From CAZRDB01 sp964598695 (GTDB taxonomy: Bacteria; Armatimonadota; Zipacnadia; UBA1398), in NCBI GenBank assembly GCA_964598695.1, contig CAZRDB010000242.1, positions 1 to 6,570 on the forward strand: DNA of 6,570 nt, written 5' to 3'. The notes under the pieces were generated by a model that searched no databases, had not been told where the DNA came from, and saw only the letters and a list, made by a program, of their open reading frames with translations. Positions 1 through 6,500 of the stretch are shown here, in pieces (the stretch's first letter is position 1; every line of letters begins with the position of its first letter). A program made the translations under genes and the position numbers.

Positions 1-430
1 CCTCGGCCATCTTCACGACCGCATTGCCCGCGCTCACCTCCCCGCCGCCGTTCTGGACATAGCCCGCCGTGATCCCCGAGGCCAGGGCGAACGAGACGTT
101 CAGGCTGTAGGGATCGACGCCGGCCGCCACGGAACTCGCGCCGGCGCCCAGGATGCTCGCCATCCGGGCCGCGACCAGCCCGGGCAGGACGGTCTTGCCC
201 GAAGCGTCGATCACCCGCGCGCCCTCGGGGACGGCGACCGTCGGGCCGATCGCCGCGATCTTGCCATCCTCGATCAGCAGCGTGCCGCCGCGGACAACCC
301 CGCTCGAGATCGTGTAGAGGTCGCCCCCACGGATCGCGATGACCTCCGCGCGGGCGGCCGGGAGGGCGCCCGCGCCGAACAGCAAGGCGGTGGCCAGGAT
401 CGGCCCGAGGGAGTGGCAGCGTCGCGTCAT
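1..430 (-). CDS. Exported amidohydrolase-like protein, N-terminal part only, metal-binding HxH motif missing
   Basis: Reading leftwards from ATG at 430 gives 143 open codons that run off the window edge. Residues 1-28 form a signal peptide: basic start MTRRC, hydrophobic core ILATALLFGAGAL, and an ARA site before Glu29. Residues 30-85 are the amidohydrolase beta-sandwich entry, with GGTLLIEDGKIAAIGP and VIDASGKTVLPGLV. The metal motif should follow as AHxHL, but the sequence is AARMAS: both His are replaced (Arg89, Ala91). Residues about 112-140 (SFALASGITAGYV then GNAVVK) match the family segment after strand 2. The start overlaps the stop of the upstream gene (ATGA), and GGGAGG at 437-442 lies 6 bases before it. 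Family membership is clear. Loss of hydrolase activity is inferred, since the later ligands lie outside the window. I see no frameshift in the visible part, so this is a partial view rather than a pseudogene call. Confidence 0.88.
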   Translation of the reverse strand, partial: MTRRCHSLGPILATALLFGAGALPAARAEVIAIRGGDLYTISSGVVRGGTLLIEDGKIAAIGPTVAVPEGARVIDASGKTVLPGLVAARMASILGAGASSVAAGVDPYSLNVSFALASGITAGYVQNGGGEVSAGNAVVKMAE

Positions 431-1563
431 CGGAGTCCTCCCCACGCCGCGTCGTAGACGGTCTCGCCCTCCTGCAGAACCCGCAGCACGTTGGCCGTCG
501 GGTTGAGGATGTCGCCGTCCAGGATCAGCAGGTTCGCGTCGCGGCCCACCTCGAGCGTGCCGAGACGGTAGTCGAGCCCCAGCATCTCGGCCGGCGCGCT
601 CGTGATCGCCCGCACCGCCGCATCGCGGTCGAGGCCGCCGCGCACCAGCTCGGCCATCGACGCCCGTAGGGTCGAGAAGCCCGAGGGGTTGTCGCGCGTC
701 GGGATACAGGCGACCGTCGCCCCCGCCTCGGTCAGGATCCGCGGGAGGTTGAGCCGCGTGCGGGTCATCCGTCGGGTGGTGAGCGCGGCCGGGAGCACGA
801 CGCGGGCCTTCCGCGCGCCGAGCTGCTCGGCAACGAGGTACACGTCGCTCGACCAGCAGACCAGCACCGGCCGGACCTTCTCGTAGGGCTCGAGCAGCTT
901 CAGTACGCGCAGCACGTCGCCGGCGCTCGCGCAGTGGACCACCAGCGGGATCTCCCCGCGGAGCGCCCACCGGACCGGCAGGTTGCGGCCCTCGTCGCCC
1001 CCACCGTCGAGCAGGCCCTTCACCTGGTCGGGGACGGGCGCACCCACGCGGTAGTTGACGACCAGGGGCCCGCGGTCCGAGACCAGCATCGCCTCGGACG
1101 AAGCCGCGCGGGGCCGCACCAACGCGGCCTGTCCGGCGATCCCGCCCGTGCGGCTGCCGAGGCACAGCGTTGTGAAGCCCGCCCGCGCCGCGTGCTCGTA
1201 GACCTCCTGGAACGGGTAGAGCGCGTCGGCAACACGGAGCTGGACCCCGCCGGCCGGGCTACCCGGGTCGGTGAGGCCGAGCTGCGAGAAGGCGTTCACG
1301 AGCCCCGGGTAGATACGCGCGCCGGGGAGGTCGAGGACGGCCGCTCCCGACGGCGTCTCAACCTCGCCACCGATCGCGGCGATCCGCCCGTCGACGATGA
1401 GGATCGCCCCCCCCTCGATGGGCGGGCCAGCGAGCGGCTCGATGCGACCCGCCCGTACGACCACCGTCCCGGGGGCCGCCCACGCGGCCTGGCAGGCGAG
1501 GATCAGCGCCAAGACCGCCGCCCCACGGAGGGCCACTCCTCGCACGAGAACACCGTCACTCAT
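427..1563 (-). CDS. Exported degenerate amidohydrolase-like protein (probable pseudoenzyme), 378 aa
   Basis: The signal peptide spans residues 1-29: core AAVLALILAC, then AWA before Ala30-Pro31. Residues 33-88 are the typical N-terminal beta-sandwich (VVVRAGRIEPLAG, GGAILIVDGRIAAIGG, ARIYPGLVNA). The HxH motif has become F92-S-Q94. The strand-4 Lys is missing (segment LVVNYRVG, residues 167-174). Strand-5 His210 is kept (IPLVVHCASAGDV). The strand-6 His is replaced by Trp237 (VCWSSDVYLVA). Strand 8 reads CIPTRDNPSGF, so Asp291 is at best displaced. The C-terminal signature is complete (LGTLEVGRDANLLILDGD, residues 334-351), so the protein is not truncated. It is about 40 residues shorter than its two upstream neighbours because the region between strands 4 and 5 is shortened. 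The ATG at 1563 overlaps the previous stop by 8 bases (ATGAGTGA), with only a weak purine stretch (GGAAG) close by, so translation probably depends on coupling. Likely role: non-catalytic partner or ligand binder (inference). A different chemistry is not excluded. Confidence 0.9.
   Translation of the reverse strand: MSDGVLVRGVALRGAAVLALILACQAAWAAPGTVVVRAGRIEPLAGPPIEGGAILIVDGRIAAIGGEVETPSGAAVLDLPGARIYPGLVNAFSQLGLTDPGSPAGGVQLRVADALYPFQEVYEHAARAGFTTLCLGSRTGGIAGQAALVRPRAASSEAMLVSDRGPLVVNYRVGAPVPDQVKGLLDGGGDEGRNLPVRWALRGEIPLVVHCASAGDVLRVLKLLEPYEKVRPVLVCWSSDVYLVAEQLGARKARVVLPAALTTRRMTRTRLNLPRILTEAGATVACIPTRDNPSGFSTLRASMAELVRGGLDRDAAVRAITSAPAEMLGLDYRLGTLEVGRDANLLILDGDILNPTANVLRVLQEGETVYDAAWGGLR
437..442 (-). 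promoter_or_regulatory. Ribosome binding site for the left-edge gene
   Basis: GGGAGG on the minus strand, 6 bases before ATG at 430, within the 3' end of the 378-aa gene. It supports the chosen start of a gene otherwise seen only in part. Confidence 0.65.
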
Positions 1564-2806
1564 GGCTTCCGCCCTTCGGGTCGAACCGGTAGGCGAGGCG
1601 GCCGTTCACAAAGACCATCTCTACCGGAGTCGCCGGGTCCAGCAGGCTCGTCCGCTTGATGACCAGATCGGCATCTTTGCCTACCTCGATGCTGCCCAGA
1701 CGATCGTCGAGCAGGAGCGCCCGGGCGGCGTTGATCGTGACCAGTTCCAGGGCCCGGCGGTCATCGAGGCCCAGCCGGGCCGCGACCGCGGCCTTGTCGG
1801 CGAGGTAGACCTGGCCGATGCCGAACTGGTCGGTGTTGACCGTCACGTCGGCCCCGCCCTCCGCGAAAGCGACCACCTCGCTCGCGAAGTGGCCGTCGCC
1901 GCCCCGGCGCGTGTCCAGCACGTTGGGGCCGATGTTGATCCGGAAGCCCGGGTCGGCCACCGCCTCGGCCACCGTCCAGGCGCCGTAAGCGCAATGGGTC
2001 GCGATGCACTTCAGCTTGTACCGGTCGCGGAACATCGACCGGGACATCTGCACGCCCCACGATTCGTAGGTGTGGATCAGGGCCGGGATCTCGCCATTCA
2101 GGGCCTTCCGCGCCAGCTCGAGCGAGCGGTCCCAGGCGGGCGGAGATCCCGTCTCGCCCCGCTCCCAGGCGTTCCAGGCCTCGTTGTAGCGCGCGGCCGC
2201 GTCCATGTGCTGGCGCAGGAGCCAGGCCATGCCCATGCGCGTCGCGCCAATGTCGCCGGCGCGCCGCTCAGGGTTGTAGGCCTGCGTGAGCTTGATGATG
2301 CTCACGCGGCGCACGATGCGGTCGGCCTTGGTCGGGCCGGCGGTCTTGAAGATGACGCCGAAACCGGCGTGGTTGCTGCCACTGCCCGGCACGGTCTGGA
2401 CCGTGGTGATCCCCGCCCGCAGCACCGCCCGGGTCGTCGGATCCTCGGGATCGGTTCCATCGCCGATCGCGTTGCCGGGGTTGATCTGGCAGACCGAGTC
2501 GTTCAGGCCGCCCTCGGTCCCCGTGTGCGAGTGGACCTCGATCATGCCCGGCATGACCCACTGGCGGGTCGCCTCGATGACCGTGTAGCCCGGCGGGATC
2601 GTCACCGCGCTCGCCGGGCCGACGGCCTCGATCTTGCCGCCGGAGATCAGGATCACCCCGTTGTCGATCGGCTCGCCCGTGACCGTGACGACCTTGCCGG
2701 CGCGGATCGCGTAGCGCGGCGCCTCCTCGGCGGAGCAGGCGCGGGCGAGCACCGCCCACGAGACCACGAGCGCGACACCCATGGCGCGGAGCAGGGCCGT
2801 CCTCAT
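1556..2806 (-). CDS. Exported imidazolonepropionase-like amidohydrolase, complete metal site, 416 aa
   Basis: Metal-dependent hydrolase of the amidohydrolase superfamily, expected to act on an amide or peptide-like bond outside the cytoplasm; substrate unknown. The signal peptide is about residues 1-26 (core MGVALVVSWAVLA; cleavage near ARACSA before Glu27-Glu28). The beta-sandwich covers residues 32-88. All expected ligands are present: H92-S-H94 (PGMIEVHSH), Lys172 (IIKLTQAYNPER), His245 (ALIHTYESWG), His271 (CIATHCAYGA) and Asp326 (TVNTDQFG). The C-terminal signature LGSIEVGKDADLVI is at residues 370-383, followed by the closing sandwich strand VEMVFVNGRLAYR. The gene closely resembles its upstream neighbour along its whole length and is a tandem duplicate of it. 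The start at 2806 overlaps the upstream stop as ATGA, with GGGAGG at 2817-2822 (10-base spacer). The family also includes prolidase-like and carboxypeptidase-like members, so naming it imidazolonepropionase itself is not justified. Confidence 0.93.
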   Translation of the reverse strand: MRTALLRAMGVALVVSWAVLARACSAEEAPRYAIRAGKVVTVTGEPIDNGVILISGGKIEAVGPASAVTIPPGYTVIEATRQWVMPGMIEVHSHTGTEGGLNDSVCQINPGNAIGDGTDPEDPTTRAVLRAGITTVQTVPGSGSNHAGFGVIFKTAGPTKADRIVRRVSIIKLTQAYNPERRAGDIGATRMGMAWLLRQHMDAAARYNEAWNAWERGETGSPPAWDRSLELARKALNGEIPALIHTYESWGVQMSRSMFRDRYKLKCIATHCAYGAWTVAEAVADPGFRINIGPNVLDTRRGGDGHFASEVVAFAEGGADVTVNTDQFGIGQVYLADKAAVAARLGLDDRRALELVTINAARALLLDDRLGSIEVGKDADLVIKRTSLLDPATPVEMVFVNGRLAYRFDPKGGSHE

Positions 2807-4059
2807 CGCGTCTCGGCCTCCCTGCGGTAGGCGATCCGTCCGTCGACCAGCACCATCTCGACCGGCGTCGTGGGGTCGAGGAGGCTCGAGGCCTTCACGA
2901 CGAGGTCGGCATCCTTGCCCGCCTCGATGCTGCCGAGCCGATCCTCGAGCTGGAGGGCCCGCGCGGCGTTGATCGTCACCATCCGGAGCGCCGCCGCCTC
3001 GTCCATCCCGAACCGAGCCCCCATCGCGGCCTTGTCGGCCAGCAGCGTCTGCGGGAGATCCCAGGCGTCGGTGTTGACCGACAGGTCCCGCACGCCGGCC
3101 TCGTCATACGCGGCAGCGACGCCGACGAACCGGGCGTCGCCGCGCCCGTACGGGTCGACCACGCGCGGGCCCACGTTCACGACCAGGTCGTGGCCGGCGA
3201 TCACGTCCGAGACCAGGTGGCCCGCGCCCTCCGTGTGCGAGGACATCGCGCGTAGACCAAACTCGTCGTAGAACATCCGCGTGGTCATCGACATCCCCCA
3301 CACCTGCCAGGTGTGGACCAGAATGGGGATCTTGCGCGCCACGGCGAGCCGGCCGTACTCGAGCGAGAGGTCCCGTGCGGGCCGCGGCAGCTCGCCCCGC
3401 TCGTAGGCCGCCCAGGCCTCGTCGTAGGCGCGGAGACGGAGCAGCAGGTCGCGCAGGAGCCACGTCATGCCCAGTCGCGAGGCGCCGATATCGCCGGCGC
3501 TCCGTTCCGGGTTGTAGGCCTGCGCGATCTTCATTGTCCCCACGCGTCGGACGACCCGATCGGCCTTCGTGGCGCCCCAGGTCTTGAAGACCACCCCGAA
3601 GCCCGCATGGTTCGTCCCGCTGCCCGGGATCGTGTTCAGCGTGGTGATGCCGGCCTCCAGTGCCTTGCGGGAGATCCTCGACTCCGGATCGACGCCGTCA
3701 CCGATCGCCATCCCCGGGTTGGTCTGGCAGACCATGTCGTTCAGGTCACCCTCGATCCCGGCATGGGAGTGCGCCTCGATCATCCCGGGCATGACCCACT
3801 TGCCCGAGGCGTCGATCACCGCGTAGCCCTCGGGGATCGCGAGCGAGGCACGCGGCCCAACAGCCTCGATCTTGCCGTCGGCGATGAGGATCACGCCGTT
3901 GTCGATGACGCCCCGGGTCACCGTCACAACCTTGCTCGCGCACAGTGCGTACCGAGGGCTCGGCTCGCACCAGGCGCGCGGGGCCCAACACGCCGCGAGG
4001 AGGAGCGCCGCCAGCGTTGCGCGTCCGGTTCCGGGGGAGGGCCGACGGTTCGGGGTCAC
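2803..4059 (-). CDS. Exported imidazolonepropionase-like amidohydrolase, complete metal site, GTG start, 418 aa
   Basis: Probable active metal-dependent amidohydrolase, exported. The N-terminus has a basic region (NRRPSPGTGR), then core ATLAALLLAAC. LAAC at residues 21-24 resembles a lipoprotein lipobox, so lipid anchoring at Cys24 is possible; cleavage further on, around residues 29-31, is the alternative. The beta-sandwich spans residues 36-93. Ligands: H97-S-H99 (PGMIEAHSH), Lys177 (TMKIAQAYNPER), His249 (ILVHTWQVWG), His275 (MSSHTEGAGH) and Asp331 (SVNTDAWD). The C-terminal signature is LGSIEAGKDADLVV (residues 375-388). Blocks shared with the downstream 416-aa protein include IDNGVILI, GKIEAVGP, AGDIGA, LADKAA and VTINAARAL. 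The GTG start is favoured because it overlaps the upstream TGA as GTGA and has GGAGG at 4067-4071, 7 bases upstream. The loops after His249, His275 and Asp331 differ from the paralogue, suggesting a related but different substrate (inference). Confidence 0.93.
   Translation of the reverse strand: MTPNRRPSPGTGRATLAALLLAACWAPRAWCEPSPRYALCASKVVTVTRGVIDNGVILIADGKIEAVGPRASLAIPEGYAVIDASGKWVMPGMIEAHSHAGIEGDLNDMVCQTNPGMAIGDGVDPESRISRKALEAGITTLNTIPGSGTNHAGFGVVFKTWGATKADRVVRRVGTMKIAQAYNPERSAGDIGASRLGMTWLLRDLLLRLRAYDEAWAAYERGELPRPARDLSLEYGRLAVARKIPILVHTWQVWGMSMTTRMFYDEFGLRAMSSHTEGAGHLVSDVIAGHDLVVNVGPRVVDPYGRGDARFVGVAAAYDEAGVRDLSVNTDAWDLPQTLLADKAAMGARFGMDEAAALRMVTINAARALQLEDRLGSIEAGKDADLVVKASSLLDPTTPVEMVLVDGRIAYRREAETR
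2817..2822 (-). promoter_or_regulatory. Ribosome binding site for the 416-aa gene
   Basis: GGGAGG on the minus strand with a 10-base spacer to ATG at 2806. It is inside the final codons of the upstream paralogue. The spacer is slightly long, but stop-start overlap (ATGA) would allow re-initiation. Confidence 0.55.
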
Positions 4060-6500
4060 TGGCTCGCCTCCGCATCGAAGACCACGCGCCCGTCGATGTA
4101 GGTGCGAACCACACGGCTGGTCAGCTCCAGAGGATCACCCGTCAGCACCACGAGATCGGCATCGCGGCCCGTTTCGAGCGAACCCAGCCGGTGGCCCAGC
4201 CCGAGCAGGCGAGCCGGGGTGGCGGTCAGCGCGCGGAGAGCGTCGGCGTGCGGCAGCCCGTTGCGCATCGCCTCGGCCGCCGTCGCCCGGAGGTAGAGGC
4301 TCCCCGTCGAGCTCCCCGATGGGAACGCCACCGGAACGCCGGCGCTCGCGGCCGCGGCCGGGATACACGTCTCGCGCCCCTTCTCGCGGTAGAGCACCTC
4401 GCTCCCGAGCGCGCAACCGACCTGGGCTTCGCGCAGCTCTGGCGCGAGGCGGAAGGAGTCGCGGGCGCCCAGCAGCACCAGGTTCAGCCCGTACTCCTGC
4501 CGGAAGACCTCGATGGCCTGCCGCATCACGGGCGCGTGGTCGGCCGCCACGATCGCGGGGGCGCCGTCGCGGAACAGCCCTCGCAGCAACTCGAGCTGGC
4601 TGTCGCGGCCCGGGCGGTCGGGCACGGCGGGCTCGGCCTCGGGATCGGCCGCACAGCGCCGCTCGTACTCGGCCCACCGCGCGTCGAACGCCTCCCACGC
4701 GGCGTCGTACTGCTTCGCCCGACCGAGCAGCTCGCGCATCGACCACGCCGCACGCATGGCCGTGCCGAGATCGCCCATCGAGAACTTCAACGCCACGACG
4801 GGCGCCACGAGCCGCTGCTCCCAGCTCCCGCCCGCCGTCTTGACGGCTGCGACCGCCCCGCAGAACTCGCCGGACGTCCCCGGCGCCACGGCGACGCAGG
4901 TGACGCCGGCACGGGCTGCCTCGACGAAGGCCGGGTCGGTCGGGTCGAGGGCGGCGGCGATGGACACGGCGCGCGCGGCGCCGCTCGGGTCGGTGAGGAC
5001 GGAACCGGGGTTGAGCGTCGGATCGTCGCTCTCCCAGTGCAGCCCGAGGTGGGAGTGCATATCAACCATCCCCGGCATCAGCACACGGTCGCCGAGGTCG
5101 ACGACCTCCACCCCCGGGGGCGTCGCGCCCCGCGGGCCCACCGAGAGGATCGTCCCGTCGCGGATCCGCACCTCGCCGCCCGAGATCGCGCCGCCCGCGC
5201 CGGTGTGGATCGTTGCAGCGCGGAGGATGAGTGTCGGCACGGCCTCGGGCGAGGCCACCGCGTCGGTCGCGTCGTAGGCCACCACTCCACCGGCGACCGT
5301 CGCCAGCACGCGGGTGGTCGAGGCAAACGGCTCGCCCGAGAGGACGACCAGATCGCCCTCCTTGCCGCTCTCGAGGGTGCCCACGGCTCCCCCGACACCG
5401 AGGATCTCCGCGGCTCCCGAGGTCAGACTCCGGAGAGCATCCTCGGGCGTGAGTCCCTGGCCGACGAGCCAGGCGCCGTACCCGAGCAGATGCCTGAGCG
5501 ACGCGGGCTCGGTCGAGATGGCTACGTGAACGCCCGCACGGGAGAGAACCGCCGCCGTATCGGGCCGCTCCTCGCCGCGCACGCCGGAGAGGTCCGTCTC
5601 CTCGCGCGTGCGCGCATGGAGGCTCGGGATCAGCACGACCGGGATCCCGCGTCGGGCGAGTTCGTCGGCGACGCGGTACGACTCGGTGGCGCCTTCGAGC
5701 ACCAGACGCAGGCCGTAGGCGTCGGCGAGCGCGACCGCGTTGCGGATGTCCTCGAGCCGGTCGGCCTGGACGCGGACGGTGAGCTTGCCCTCGCGCGCGG
5801 CCTGGACGGCCGGGCTCGCGGACTCCTCGACCTGGCCCGCGAACAGACGGCCGAGCAGCGCCAGCTCACCGGCGCGCGTGGTCGGGAGCTGCCGCACCGG
5901 CGGCGATGTGGGGTGGTCGGCCGTGGGCGGCAGGGGCGGGTCCCAGAGCACCGGCGGGTTCTTGGGCGTCTCGCCCAGAACGACCCGCAGCGGCCCCTCG
6001 CCCGCGACGATCGCACCGGAGGGGCTGCCGATCCCCAGCCGCGCGACCGCGCCTCGGCCCGGCACGATGCGGCCGCTCGGCGGCGAGAGATAGACCGTCG
6101 TCACGCCGCCCTCGAGAAGCGGCCGCCAGTCGGCCATGGTGTCGAAGCTCTCGGACGAGGAGAGATCGGGCGTCAGCGATCTCTCCGTATCGCGCGTGCC
6201 CTCGGCGAGCGTGGTGTGCGCGGCGACGAGTCCGGGGATCACGACGGCCTCGGGCAGGTCGAGCACGCGAGCGCCCTCGGGCGCGTCGACCGTGCCGCCC
6301 ACGGCCGCGATCTTGCCGTCGCGGAGCAGCACGGCGCCGGGCGCGAGCACCTTGCCGTTGCCGACAATGACCCTGCCCGCGCGGACGACCAGCGCGCTGG
6401 GGGCCTGCGCCAACACGGGCATGACCAGGCAGAGAGCGACTGCAGCGCCTGCCCACACCGGAGGTCGACTCGCGCGCGGAGTCGCGCGGTGTCCCGTCAT
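4056..6500 (-). CDS. Exported two-domain amidohydrolase-like protein with degenerate metal sites, 814 aa
   Basis: Two amidohydrolase-like units are fused in one chain. The signal peptide is residues 1-33 (core AGAAVALCLVMPVLA). Domain 1 is residues about 36-410. It has sandwich entry VVIPGLVAAHTT, where the second His of HxH is Thr97, Lys is Arg172 (LRVVLGETPK), the strand-5 His is Gln245 (VRVQADRLEDI), the strand-6 His is Gly270 (LVLEGATESY), and the strand-8 Asp is Glu331 (AISTEPA). Only His95 survives. Its C-terminal signature is VGTLESGKEGDLVVLSGEP. A Pro-rich stretch lies at residues about 182-205. Domain 2 (about 423-814) has H482-S-H484 (PGMVDMHSHLG) and Lys572 (VALKFSMGD). It lacks the strand-6 His (Gly678 in LLGARDSF) and the strand-8 Asp (PSGSS, 727-731), and strand 5 has a displaced His655. 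It ends with LGSLETGRDADLVVLTGDP. The second half has no signal peptide of its own. The start at 6500 overlaps the upstream stop (ATGA), with GGAGGA at 6506-6511. Hydrolase activity is doubtful; binding or scaffolding is inferred. Confidence 0.92.
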   Translation of the reverse strand: MTGHRATPRASRPPVWAGAAVALCLVMPVLAQAPSALVVRAGRVIVGNGKVLAPGAVLLRDGKIAAVGGTVDAPEGARVLDLPEAVVIPGLVAAHTTLAEGTRDTERSLTPDLSSSESFDTMADWRPLLEGGVTTVYLSPPSGRIVPGRGAVARLGIGSPSGAIVAGEGPLRVVLGETPKNPPVLWDPPLPPTADHPTSPPVRQLPTTRAGELALLGRLFAGQVEESASPAVQAAREGKLTVRVQADRLEDIRNAVALADAYGLRLVLEGATESYRVADELARRGIPVVLIPSLHARTREETDLSGVRGEERPDTAAVLSRAGVHVAISTEPASLRHLLGYGAWLVGQGLTPEDALRSLTSGAAEILGVGGAVGTLESGKEGDLVVLSGEPFASTTRVLATVAGGVVAYDATDAVASPEAVPTLILRAATIHTGAGGAISGGEVRIRDGTILSVGPRGATPPGVEVVDLGDRVLMPGMVDMHSHLGLHWESDDPTLNPGSVLTDPSGAARAVSIAAALDPTDPAFVEAARAGVTCVAVAPGTSGEFCGAVAAVKTAGGSWEQRLVAPVVALKFSMGDLGTAMRAAWSMRELLGRAKQYDAAWEAFDARWAEYERRCAADPEAEPAVPDRPGRDSQLELLRGLFRDGAPAIVAADHAPVMRQAIEVFRQEYGLNLVLLGARDSFRLAPELREAQVGCALGSEVLYREKGRETCIPAAAASAGVPVAFPSGSSTGSLYLRATAAEAMRNGLPHADALRALTATPARLLGLGHRLGSLETGRDADLVVLTGDPLELTSRVVRTYIDGRVVFDAEASQ
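4067..4071 (-). promoter_or_regulatory. Ribosome binding site deciding the GTG start of the 418-aa gene
   Basis: On the minus strand GGAGG lies 7 bases before GTG (4057-4059). The GTG overlaps the upstream TGA as GTGA, and a signal peptide follows directly. This site lies inside the last codons of the 814-aa gene, so translation of the two is probably coupled. Confidence 0.7.

Larger units (their letters stand above)
1556..4059 (-). repeat. Tandem gene duplication: two adjacent paralogous amidohydrolase genes
   Basis: The 418- and 416-aa products align end to end with almost no length difference and share long near-identical blocks, for example QAYNPER.AGDIGA.R.GM.WLLR, LADKAA, and the final GSIE.GKDADLV followed by SLLDP.TPVEMV. 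Similarity is visible in DNA too: the complement of ATCACNCCGTTGTCGAT occurs at both 2651-2667 and 3890-3906. The remaining family members in the window are far more diverged, so this pair is the youngest duplication here. Its age cannot be set from sequence alone. Confidence 0.85.

Noticed and set aside
427..1563. The 378-aa gene as a frameshifted or truncated pseudogene
   Set aside because: The frame is open from signal peptide to the complete C-terminal signature. The shorter length is explained by a reduced segment between strands 4 and 5.
1397..2830. Long plus-strand open frame (477 codons) opposite the 416-aa gene
   Set aside because: Its product is rich in Arg, Asp, His and Ala with no recognisable fold, as expected opposite a GC-rich gene with biased third positions. 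The minus-strand gene has a signal peptide, full motifs and coupled start and stop.
1556..4059. Naming the two intact enzymes HutI (imidazolonepropionase)
   Set aside because: They carry signal peptides, a strand-4 Lys and no visible histidine-utilisation neighbours. True HutI is cytosolic. Only family-level assignment is justified.
3313..4101. Plus-strand open frame opposite the 418-aa gene
   Set aside because: Same antisense composition artefact. It is placed in the same register against its gene as the frame opposite the paralogue, so the duplication explains both.
3872..5277. Plus-strand open frames (3872-4843 and 4513-5277) opposite the two-domain gene
   Set aside because: Arg/Pro/Ser-rich readings with no domain pattern; the opposite strand is continuous, motif-bearing coding sequence.
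5230..5300. The two-domain protein as an artefact of a missed stop between two genes
   Set aside because: The linker is continuous in frame, and the second half has no start-plus-signal peptide of its own, unlike every other gene here, so a true fusion fits better.
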